NCBI RefSeq assembly: GCF_018691265.1
Contig: NW_024881261.1
Location: 25,197,374-25,261,373 of the forward strand
Length of the DNA stretch: 64,000 bases
Reading direction: 5' to 3'
Source of the DNA: Tyto alba
Lineage: Eukaryota; Chordata; Aves; Strigiformes; Tytonidae
Shown here: in pieces, positions 36,241-46,172 of the stretch
Layout: the number at the start of each line of letters is the position of its first letter
Numbering within the stretch: the first letter of the stretch is position 1
Position numbers and translations under genes: made by a program
The notes under the pieces: model-generated
Databases searched by the model: none
What the model was told of the DNA's origin: nothing
Seen by the model: the letters and a program-made list of their open reading frames with translations, nothing else

Positions 36241-38490
36241 AGATATTATAGAAGAATTGAGTGAATGCTAAGAAAACATAAGTAATAATTCAAATTTAGA
36301 AATAAGTTAAGCTGGATTTGTACTGTTGTTGCTCAATGCAATAGTGTTGGAAAGATTTGGCCACAAACTGGAGCCCTGCTGTGCTAGAAGCTGTAGTGAC
36401 ACTGGACAAAAAGGTAGCCACTGCTCTGAAGTGCTTTCAGTTTTCCCACAAACGCTTAAGCAGTTTAGTTGAACATTCATTTTACTTGCTTGCTTTGGTA
36501 CTTGCTCTGGCTATTTTGCTTTCTTCTTTTCTGAATGATAATGAAAATTTATATTGAATGCATATGTTTTAATTGCCTGGAATACACCTAGGTGTTGTTA
36601 TCTGGAGGCTTCATCCGCTGAAGTTAAGGAAAACCCTTCCCTTTACTTCTCTGTTTGGCAGCAAGTTTTCTGTTCTTTGACTATCTTCTGTCATGTTCTT
36701 AAGCATATACACAAAAACTGTGGTAAATCTGAAAGAGGCCAAGTGCCACTGACCAGTGAATAGAAACCTATTTTAAAAGGGACATAGCTATCCTCAACCT
36801 TTTCTAGGCAATCCGTACCTGACCTCCAGAACCAGAACTACAGAATGTGGCATTTTCAAATAAGACAAAAAAGTTGTGGTAGTTTCACTGCTAATATTTA
36901 CCTTGTGTGGATAATGGCTCTATGGCATTGCAGGCAAAATTAGAAAATCAAAGTCATCAGTGATATCCCGGAAGGGGCTAAGCTTGCTCTGCTGGGACCG
37001 TTCAGCTTCACAAACGAATTGCAGCATTCATCTATCTGGTAAACCAGATCTGAAGGTCATTTAAGGTCTGGAGCAGATAGGAGATTTTCTGTTCACATTG
37101 GGGGCAGACTCGGGTCTTAAATGATCTAAGAATTTCCTTTCCCCAGAAAGGGGCCTCCATGCACTTGCATAATTATTTGGTGTGAATTAATTTTAAACTC
37201 TATAGCCAGCTAATAAATTTAAACATTTAATTTGTTTTTCCTAGCAACACTGTATTAGCCAAGGCCTTGGGGATTCAGAAGGGGAAATGTGTGTGTCTAC
37301 ACACATGCGTATGTAATGTGTGCATGTGTATATATATATAGTAGTAAAGCTTAAATTGTAGCTTTGAGTACTTTTGATGTTAATTTGATCAGCGTATAGA
37401 TATTAATGTAAATAACTCCATAGGATTTTCCTCTGATGCATAAATGAGAGAAACACCTGTTTGCAGACATTTTATGTAATGAAAAAGATGAAATATAAAC
37501 AATTTAAGACTTCTAAAGTTGTTTTTTCAGAATGTGAATCACAAAGGTCAAAGGTGTTAGATGTATGCCTTTGCTCATCTCGTTATAGTGTTAAATACTG
37601 AAAAAGTAACCAAGTAAATTATGTAAGTGTATACTCAGTACTAATTATTCTATGTCGTGGTTCAGTGAATTCAGAAAATTAATTCTGCTGAACAGGTTTC
37701 TACTTGCAAAAAGGTATACATTTCATTGGGTGATGCTGTATTTCCTTTATGACCTGAAAATTACCCAATGTTAAATAATGCTTCAATCACCTAATAAGTA
37801 TTTCGCACAAATTTATCTATTTGATTAAATGTTTTTCCATTAATATGGTAAAGGTTTATCTGCTCTGTTATCCACCAAGGTACATCTAGATAGTCATAAA
37901 GGCCCCTGGTAGCCCCACAGTCTTTTGTGATTAAAATAGTTTGGGTTTAGTGTCTTGTAAGTAGCTGTAGTGGCCCTAAGCATGTAAAGAAGATGTAGAA
38001 AATGAAGCATGAGGGTGAGAGCTCAGAGGGAGGGGGAATTAAACCATCCAATGGATTAGAGAAGGTGGACAGGGAAAATTTAATATTGGTAGCATTAGTT
38101 GTATTACACTTGTATGTATAGTCGTTTCTAGTTGGTTGAACATCTGATAGAGCCAGTACCACATCTGCAGATGGAATCAGAGAGGCAAAACAGTATGTGC
38201 TCAGCCCTGAGAAACTTGTACTACAAAGTGTGTTATGGCCAAAGGTGACAATAATGGAAGGAAGACGAGGTAATGCCACTTCTGCTGTCACTTGACAATT
38301 CACTTTTCTCTCTTAATTATATATATGTCTGTGAGAGCAGCTTTGATAAATACTGGGCTGAAAATAAGCAGGGGCATCTTGAAGGTGCCTACAGACTAGG
38401 GAAAAAAAAAAAAAAGTGACAACTGAGGTTTCCACTTGCATAAAAAAAGCAGTGCAATCTTTCTTTTATAAAGGGCTGTGTAAGGCGAAA
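36241..38490. other. AT-rich non-coding stretch, part of it enhancer-like
   Basis: At about 37160-37260 a short block holds 'gtgtgaattaattttaaac' and an RFX-type half site CCTAGCAAC near 37241. From 37370 to 37870 the sequence is AT-rich, repeat-free and could be a further non-coding element. The 118-codon minus-strand frame at 37947-38303 has no recognised domain. Confidence 0.4.
37288..37340. repeat. (TG/TA) alternating tract, Z-DNA-prone
   Basis: A run of alternating purine and pyrimidine: TG repeats, a short ACACA return, GCGT, more TG steps, then (TA)5. The TGTGTGT and ACACACA parts can pair. It is a degenerate microsatellite. Confidence 0.8.
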
Positions 38491-38594
38491 GGGCCAAACT
38501 AAGTCAGAAGGGTCAGTTCCACAGCTGGTGTAAGCCAGCATGGCTCATTGACTTCAGTGGAATTGAGTCCTTTGCTACCAGCTAAGGCCCCAAA
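38491..38594. repeat. palindromic MITE-like amniote repeat
   Basis: The left arm 'acagctggtgtaa' (38521-38533) faces the right arm 'taccagctaaggccc' (38576-38590). The centre reads 'tcattgacttcagtggaatt', and 'gggccaaact' at the left end answers 'aggccc' at the right. This fits a palindromic dispersed repeat of reptiles and birds as I remember it ('gggccagatcctcagctggtgtaaatc'-type ends). It is probably a non-autonomous DNA transposon; the family name is not confirmed. Confidence 0.6.
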
Positions 38595-39492
38595 CACTGC
38601 TCAGGTATTAGGAAAATGTGTTTGATGTGCCCTTTGATCATGTAAGTCAAATTGCATGAGTCATTACTCAGAGTGCAGAATGAAGTTGTGGTTTCAAAAA
38701 TCGCTCGCTTCCCCATGAAAATTCACTCAAATGTTCATCCTAAGAGTCCTGAAATAAAGTTAAGAAAGCATCAGAAGCCACAAATCTCTCCCTGAGGAAA
38801 TTTATAGGAGGGAACTGACACAGAAAGGTGGAGCATATTCATGAGATTAGGATCAATCTCATGCACTTTGTCTTGGCCCAAACTATGTTTCCTCCTGTTG
38901 CTTTCTATGCCTCTGAATTCCCCAAAACTGCCATAAGTATAAAACAAATCCATTTTGGTCTGCAAGCAGTATTTCAGCCTTTTAGACCTGGGGATGCTTG
39001 GTCTGCTTATTAATTTTGTGCTTTAAGTGAATTCATACAGATGGTGAGATAGAGCGAGAAGATTTACGCTTAGATCTGTTGAGGGAGCCTATTTTCCCCT
39101 CCTGGCTGGCATCTATAGGGTTGCATGTTCTATTCACTCCATCAGAAAGTGTACCCTGAGAAAGTACAGAGAAGACCCTGATTGCAACCCTGCCTTCGAA
39201 CAGGTCACAACTCCATTGTTCTGGAACAATAAAGGTTTTATAAACAAAGTTTGACTAGGAAGATTGTGAGTTATGACACTACAAAGAGCCTTGCTGAAAG
39301 CAAAATAAGGCAAAAAAGAAACAGGGTAAAGCATAGAAAAACACTTATTAAGTTAAATCCCAGGTCCTGAGTGAGACACTGATCCATTGCTGTCAGGGGA
39401 ACTGGGCTACCTTACAGCAGTGCTGAAGTTGGTCTGTTAGTGTTTGCACCACACAGTATATATGCTGTATAATTACAGCAAAAAGAAATGTG
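38595..39492. other. non-coding stretch, nothing recognised
   Basis: No coding or repeat signal beyond short frames without domains. Confidence 0.5.
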
Positions 39493-39592
39493 TAGGCACT
39501 CAAGTACTTAAAAACCTGATTACTACTGACTTCAAAGGGATTGCTCTCATGCCTCAAGATAGGCATATACTTGGGCTTCTTCTTGGGGACTT
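39493..39592. repeat. palindromic MITE-like amniote repeat, beside the solo LTR
   Basis: The left part 'ggcactcaagtacttaaaaa' and the right part 'aagataggcatatacttggg' plus 'cttctt' are the two diverged arms around a centre 'actgacttcaaagggattgc'. The same family appears at 49567-49678, where the arms read 'cagcaaagcac' and 'gtgcttgggtgctg'. Arms of the type 'agcacttaagcatgtgctta' facing their complement are the remembered consensus. It ends about 70 bp before the LTR insertion and is clearly older. Confidence 0.5.
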
Positions 39593-39658
39593 GAAAGAGG
39601 CTGTGGATGGTTCCCTTCTACTTGCATTGCCTATCACAGTCATCTCATGTTACCTTAA

Positions 39659-39663
39659 GTTAC
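39659..39663. repeat. target-site duplication, left copy (GTTAC)
   Basis: GTTAC immediately precedes the LTR 5' end and is repeated exactly at 40255-40259. Five-base duplications are typical of ERVL-class integration in birds and mammals. Confidence 0.9.
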
Positions 39664-40254
39664 TGTCCTGGTTTTGACTGGGATAGAAATAATTTTCTTC
39701 CAAGTAGTTGATATAGTGCTGTGATTTGGATTCAGTATGAGAATAATGTTGATAATACACAGATGGTTTTAGTTGTTGATAAGTAGTATTTATACTCACT
39801 CAAGGATTTTCCAGCTTCTCATGCCCTGACAGCGAGAGGGCTGGAGGGGCACAAGAAGCTGGGAGGGAACACAGCCAGGACAGCTAACCCCAAATGGCCA
39901 AAGGAATATTCCATACTATATGACATCATGCCCAGTTTATGAACTGGGGGGAGTTGGCCAGGAGGGGCAGGTCACTGCTCGGGGACTGATTGAGCATTGG
40001 TCAGCAAGTGGTAAGCAACTGCCTTGTGCATCACTTGTCTTTCTTGGGTTTTATTTCACTCCCTTTTTTTTAATCTTCCTTTTCATTGCAATTATTATTG
40101 TATTTTATATTAATTATTGAACTTTTCTTATCTCAACCCCCAAGTTTTACTTTTTTTTTCCATTCTGATTCCCCTTCCCATCCCACTGGGGGCGGGGAGG
40201 AGCGAGTGAGCAGCTGTGTGGTGCTTAGTTGCTGGCTGGGGTTAAACTGTGACA
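39664..40254 (+). mobile_element. solo LTR of an avian ERVL-type endogenous retrovirus
   Basis: The element is 591 bp. It begins TGTCCTGG and ends CTGTGACA, so it has TG...CA ends within a 4-bp TGTC/GACA inverted terminus. Perfect GTTAC duplications flank it. Its text follows an LTR family abundant in passerines and other Neoaves, which I remember as TguLTR5-type. The 'gggatagaaataattttctt' start, the 'gctggaggggcacaagaagc' middle and the 'agttgctggctggggttaaa' end are all present. A CRE-like TGACATCA (39921-39928) lies just before a decayed TATA position ('cagtttatgaactgg'). No internal retroviral sequence or second LTR is present, so it arose by LTR-LTR recombination. It is much better preserved than every other repeat here. 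Confidence 0.92.
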
Positions 40255-40259
40255 GTTAC
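40255..40259. repeat. target-site duplication, right copy (GTTAC)
   Basis: Exact match to 39659-39663, directly after the CA end of the LTR. Confidence 0.9.
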
Positions 40260-41219
40260 TATTTCCAATGACCATCTGTTGTCTTTCATCATAAATTTAG
40301 CACCACCTCTACAAACTCTCCCATGGCAAGGCCTGCTACAGTTACTCATAGTGATAACTTTTGTAGAAATATTTTTGCAATACTAGAACTTCTTTGAAGT
40401 ATGACTGTCTTTTCCCTACACAGTGTGCAGTACCTGGTGTAACAGGTGCCTTACAGGTGTAAAGCGATGCAAGTGAGTAATTAGTGCCTGTCTTGGCTGG
40501 GGTGGCACAAGTGAAGGAAATACAAAGCACAAAAGGAAGCCTCTTGAATTCAAACAGCTGAGGTATTGAAGGCAGATTTGTACATATTTGAAATTAAAAA
40601 TAATTCCACTGAGGTAATCTAGTTAATTTATCTTTTGTGCACAGAATTTGCATGGTCTTTTTATCTAGCTACTTTTCAGTAGAGGGGAAATTATCAGCAT
40701 TTCAATACATTCCACCAAAACTAAGAAACTTCCCCCTTCAGAGCTGTTCTGTAAATGTAATTTTTTTTTTTCTTCCTTCTTGGAACAGTAGGTCTCTGAA
40801 AAAGTAAGCTCATATCACTTTGTTATATGAGCTGCTGAAGATTTTAATTTTGGTTGCTGGTGCCCAGAGGACGAGTAATCGGTTATTAAGCTAATCAGCC
40901 TTATGTTGTAGTGCATCAATTTGATGAGGTTAGTGTTAAAAATCTGGCATAAGTATTTGCAACCTTCCTGTGTTAGTGGAATGTAATGCTTTTCCATGTG
41001 AAGATCAACTTAACAAGCAGATTTAATCCGACACTGGGGGGAGGGGAGGAGAGGGGGGGTCAGGGCAGAAGGAGTTGAAACTCTCTGTGTGCTAGACTTC
41101 CACCTCTATAGCTGTGGCAAGCAATTTTTACCAAATGAAAGGTTCAGCATTTATTTCAGTAAAGCAGGTGGTCAAAATGCTAGGCAATAACAATTTAGAA
41201 GTTGTCACTTTTCTGCTCT
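40260..41219. other. non-coding stretch with a G-quadruplex motif
   Basis: No coding gene or named repeat. The only distinct element is the G-rich run at 41036-41065. Confidence 0.55.
41036..41065 (+). other. G-quadruplex-forming motif
   Basis: G runs of 6, 4, 7 and 3 with loops of 1, 6 and 3 bases meet the standard quadruplex pattern on the plus strand. No CpG island or gene start is seen nearby. The base changes abruptly to AT-rich sequence on both sides. Confidence 0.8.
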
Positions 41220-41940
41220 CTTTTTTAATGTGTCTATAAAGAGCATCCAAGAAGACTGTGTGCAACTATTAGAAGCATTATAATTAACTAACTCTCATTT
41301 GTTAATAAGTGAATAACAAAAGAGTAAAAGACGTGCTATTTTGTTTTGCTTTTTAACTACATTTTAAATGGGTCTTGAATAAGATTTGTTAGTATGTGAT
41401 GTCTGTTTACTAAATGTGCCAAGCAAGTTTTTAGACAAAAAGCAGGGAACTTGGATAGGGATGAAAAATAATTATTATACAGAAAAATATTGCAGTTCAA
41501 GCTTCTAGCTAGTTGCAACCCACAGTCGCTTGGGATTACATTAGTTGTAGTGAAAATGTGTTCACTGTTTTTATTAAGAAACTAGATGCCATAGTTTCTG
41601 CATCAGGATTGTTTGGGGTGGAGAGTGGGGGCCAACCAGGTTTATTGAGCTGAATTTTGCATTCTGCAGCCTTAATCAGTCTGAAGCTAATTACCAGCCT
41701 CTACACAATAAGGCCACAAGTCATTAATCATAGAAGATGAGAGCAGTCAGCCCCCCATCCTCAACATTTCGAGAAAAGTTTTCTCTCCCGCTTTTTTTTT
41801 TTTGTGTGTGTGATAGGGCTTCAAAAGTCGCAAGATTGCTTTTCATGGTCAATAGTGTGTGAAGTACAAGCCATGTCTTGATGTGACGGACAAGGGACCA
41901 CTGTTCAAGGACCCACTGGACTTTTTTTTTTTTTTTTAAA
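41220..41940. promoter_or_regulatory. candidate conserved non-coding element(s)
   Basis: Repeat-free apart from two T tracts (near 41791 and 41922). It contains TAATTA at 41688-41693 within 'gctaattaccagc', 'cttaatcagtctgaag' and 'gtcattaatcatag', all homeodomain-type cores, and no open frame. The stretch 41640-41900 has the dense, complex texture of a deeply conserved element. This is judged by eye from one sequence. Confidence 0.35.
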
Positions 41941-44900
41941 AGCTGTCCTCTAATAGAATGGAGTCAACTGATGACTTTATTTGCTTTGAGTTGAAGCATA
42001 GTTCAACTGGGAATAAAAAAAAAGTTTTAACAAGTATGATTTTTGTTAAAGGAAAGTTTGAATTTTTTACAAAGCTGCTTAGTTCTTTTTAAAAGTTACA
42101 ATCCTTTCTTATGCGCAGCTAATGAGGAATGAAAGTCCTTTCACATGCTTAATACAGTGTAGTACAGTGTATCCTGAAATCTAATGCTAACAACCACAGG
42201 CTCTAAGCACTAGAAAACCCTTACAAGGGAAATTTTTTTTTTTTTTTTCTTCAGGCTATTGATCAAACTTCTTCCAAACAATCTGGAGTGGTAAATTTTA
42301 GTAACAAGTTTGTTTTCTTAAATGACACTGAGAATTAGATTATGCATTATATTTTATTCTATTCTATTTTCTATGTGCAGATATCTGTATTAATCCCACA
42401 ATTACACAAAGGGATAAGCATCTGAAATAACGATATGTTAATGGAAACATTTTAATTTAAGAAATTCTGTTTCCTGTATCTTTCTGAGTGTAATTTTTTT
42501 CTTTTTTTTTGGGGGGGAGTGTGTGCGCGCAATACCTGTATGCCCAATGCATGTCTCTAGCAGGTCTTACTCCTTAGTTGTCTGTAGCATGTCCCTATAC
42601 CTCTTGATAGCATCCCTGTTTCAGGCTGAGAAGATTATTACACTATCACAGCCATTTAGAGCTTCTGACTGGAACACTCAGGGAGAGGAGGTGATTTTAT
42701 AAGTAACAAAGATGTTCATATATTCTTCTTCTATCACTGAATTTCCAGTATAAGCAAATCTATTTCTTTGTAGGATAGGTTTTAGAAAGATTTCTTGAAG
42801 ACCTAAACATGTCTCTCAAGGCCTCCAGGTTATCATATTTGCCTCCATGGACTTTGCTGGTTTACTTCAGGAATTGCAGTAACACTGAGAGCAGCTAATG
42901 GGCTTTTCTCTGTTCAGCTGTCCAGGAGTTCCTTGTTCTAGCAGGCACTATACCAAACTCTACATTCACCCCAGTTCCTGGAGTTGTCCACTGTAGACGG
43001 GGGGTGGCTTTCAGCAGGTGCTGGCTCGAGCAGCAAAGCTGTGTGTTGACACAGTGCTGCCAGCAGCCCAGACACAGAGAGCTACTGCTCCTCTGTAAGC
43101 AGTTCCAGTTGTGCTTTGCTTTACTGATTTCCCCTGTTTGGGGATTCAAAATAATGTTGAAAGCCTGCTTAGTTTGGGGGGTTTTGTTGTTGTTGGTTTG
43201 GTTTCTTTTCCTGCTATCAGTGTTTGAGATAAAACCAGTGAAAGTGAGGAAAGAAAAATTGTAATTAGGAGGCTCAAACAAGTTAAATGAACGTTCTGTC
43301 TCCAGAAGCTCAGCAAGCAGCTATCTATACCTGTAATATCGCTGTATGTTGTTATGTTTATTTGTCTGGATCACCAATGGATTTTGTCCTTGGACCACTG
43401 TTCTAATTCAGTAAGAATGATGTCTCCAAGCTGTTTCACATCTTGTGCCTAGTCTGGGATCCGGTAGTTTTTGGGGATTGTCAGATGATCACTTTGGGTG
43501 ATAGCAGTGAGGAGATTACCCCTACCCCTATCATAAGACTATGGTTGAAAAGATAACTCTAAATAAGACTTCTGAGTGAGAAGGCCTGTGTTTTGGTGCC
43601 TGAGTGGTATACCTTTATTTTGATATGTTGTTTCCTCCTGGATGAAGGGTTGTGAAGCCCTGTTAAGTGACACCTTTTCATTGTATTTTTGGTTCCTAAC
43701 CCCCTCCACACTTGCATACTCCCATGTCCACTCCTTGCTTTCCAGTTCTCGGTTTTTGAAATGTGAACGCAGTGATGTTTCAGTTTACACCAGACTTTCT
43801 GTGCGGGCCTGAGGGGGCCTGGCAATTAGGTGTCCCTAACAAAAAAGATCCCATGCAGAAACTTCAACAAAAAAATCCTAAAAGCACTGAAAGAGCCATT
43901 ACATTCCTCCTGTCGTATCAGTGAAATGGTACATGTTTTGGAAAGTTCCTGTAATGTATCTTTAAACTGTAGACTACAGCACTGGTTATGGCCTATTTTA
44001 CCAACTCATACATTTCAATGGGAGGGCATTTTCTCTTTTCCTCTCTTTGTAATACTGGGGGAAAAAAATATGACATGTGTCCACACACAAAAAAATAATT
44101 CTGTAATCAAATCACATTAAAGATTTGACTAAGCCCACACAAGCAGAGAGTTAAGACTGATACTCTGTCATTACCTCAGCTCATTACATCTTGGGTTTTT
44201 TTACTCATGTAGTCTGTAAGATCACCCGCTGTCTGGCAAATCCTGTACTACCTGGAAACAAAGGAAAGTGTTATGCTGTAGCTTTACCTCTGAAATTTCC
44301 TTGCTTTGCCAACTTTCCTCAGTTTTACCATAAAACAGTTTTTGGTGACTTATATGTATTAATGGCATTAATTAAACTATCAGCACAGCTGAATGGGAGA
44401 AAATGTGTCTTCTGAACTTGTTTCTTGAATAGGAGTAAATGCCTCATTAATCTTAAGCATCAAACCAAGAACACTGTGTTTGTTAGATAGAATAATAAAT
44501 GACTTTACAGGAAATACACAATAGCAGATGCTGGAATGCATCCATTCATTAGTCACTGTGCATAAATATCCCCTTATTTCCATGAGGGGACATTTAATGG
44601 AGGGCCAGTCTGACAAACAGGCACAAGCTTTCACTCACTCACTGAGAAAACGGAAGGGAGAAATGTCATACAAATTTGCCTGCTGAACACAAAGCACTAC
44701 ATAACTTATCATGTGTGCTTTTTTTCTTCTTTGCCTATTTTTCATCTGGTTGAAATGTGCATTAGCAAAGGCAAAACTGTTGGATAGGTTTTGGAAGCCC
44801 ATAAGGCATTATAGTTATTTCTGCCTCTTGGTTACAAAGTCTGTTTCACTAGTGTGCCATCTTGGAGGCAATCACCAACTTCACTAACACTAATGTGGAC

Positions 44901-46080
44901 TCAAGGTCCAGTGTGGTGTCCAGTAACGTCAAAGGAAGGCTATTTCCTTCAGAACCTTACAGGAAAATATTGTTGGGTTTGTTTTTTAATCAGTGTCTCC
45001 CAAGACACTAAGAAACAAGCTTGTTTCAGTGAATAATAGCATATTAAAACAAAAGTAAAAAAAAAAAAAAAAGTTGTTCCCCACCCTACCACTCCAGCTT
45101 TATGTCATCTTTTGTAAACGTGTGTGTATTTCCTAGTCTTGTATCATAACTGAGGCAATGAAGCACCTCTGGCAAACAGGTATATCTACAGTTGTTCAAA
45201 AAAAAAGTAAAGCCCATATAGTAATAGTGTGGAGGGGAAAGCAAAACAACTGGCCAGAACCGCTGTTTTTCGCAGATTGGTGATTCAACACACAAGAATC
45301 TTAGATGTATTATAGGAATGCCTAAATAATTTGCTTGGTATGCTCCCTTGGTTTTCAATGCATGCTTTAATGAAATTTGACTAAAGGCTTATATTTTAAC
45401 ATAATAGTTCTTAGAAATTGTTAACAGAGCATTTGGATGTCCTTTTGTGTTTGAGGTCTATCTGGTTTGTACAGCTCAATTGACCAGAAAGAGAAGAAAA
45501 CCTTGATTTATAAAATAAATTCTTAAGCTGGTGATTGCATTGTGGAACAGAGGTATCTATGTGCTATAACAGCACCCATCCCACTCAAGAAATCAAAAAT
45601 CTTCCATTTAAGCATTCAGGTGCCTTGTGTCGATGTATTCTTCACTAGTGTCATAGTGTTTCATGCTAGAATACTAATCAGGTTGCTTAGCTTTTAGCCT
45701 GCACAGGCTCAGCCACATAGCATAAGGGACAACAAAGTTTAATTTCCTATACTGGAAGTTTCTGAGTAAGTATGGATTTGAAAAACTGCTGGGCATGATT
45801 TGGTGAATCTTCTCATCTGAACTGAGAGCTTGGCAACACTTTATGGTATCATCAAACCAAACATTTTGGAGCAAAAAAATTCAAGCTGGGTACTGTGGTA
45901 ACTTGGGAAGTAGTGCTTATTTTTCCACTGGCCTAAATTTGCAGTCTACTCAAAAGTGCTACTTGAATAAACAAGCAACACTTTGCTTACAGAATTAGAA
46001 CCATAGGTTAGCAGTGAGTTACTAACAAAGTCAAGGGAGGGAAAGTTTTATTTAGAGGTAATACGTAATGATGATAGCAG
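41941..46080. other. AT-rich non-coding stretch, nothing recognised
   Basis: Simple tracts: T16 at 42233-42248, a T9 then G8 run near 42504-42518 followed by alternating 'gtgtgtgcgcgc', and A17 at 45057-45073. The 128-codon minus-strand frame 42895-43281 is matched by an 86-codon frame on the other strand, and neither has a domain. No processed pseudogene is recognised upstream of the A17 tract. Confidence 0.5.
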
Positions 46081-46172
46081 CCTAAATTTTCAGAGGTAAC
46101 CAGTGATTTTTGAAATTGAAAATACCAAAGAGCTTGGTGTTCCTGCACATATGTACTCTGAGAACTAGGCCC
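46081..46172. repeat. palindromic MITE-like repeat
   Basis: 'cctaaattttcagaggt' (46081-46097) and the reverse complement of 46155-46172 ('ggcctagttctcagagt') agree at most positions, so the segment has diverged terminal inverted repeats. The remembered amniote element has ends of the type 'ggcctgattttcagaggtgc'. The centre is too decayed to read. Confidence 0.45.

Noticed and set aside
42895..43281. 128-codon minus-strand frame
   Set aside because: Overlaps an 86-codon plus-strand frame; no domain or splice borders of quality.
45057..45073. A17 tract as the tail of a processed pseudogene or SINE
   Set aside because: No recognisable coding or SINE body precedes it and no target duplication is evident.
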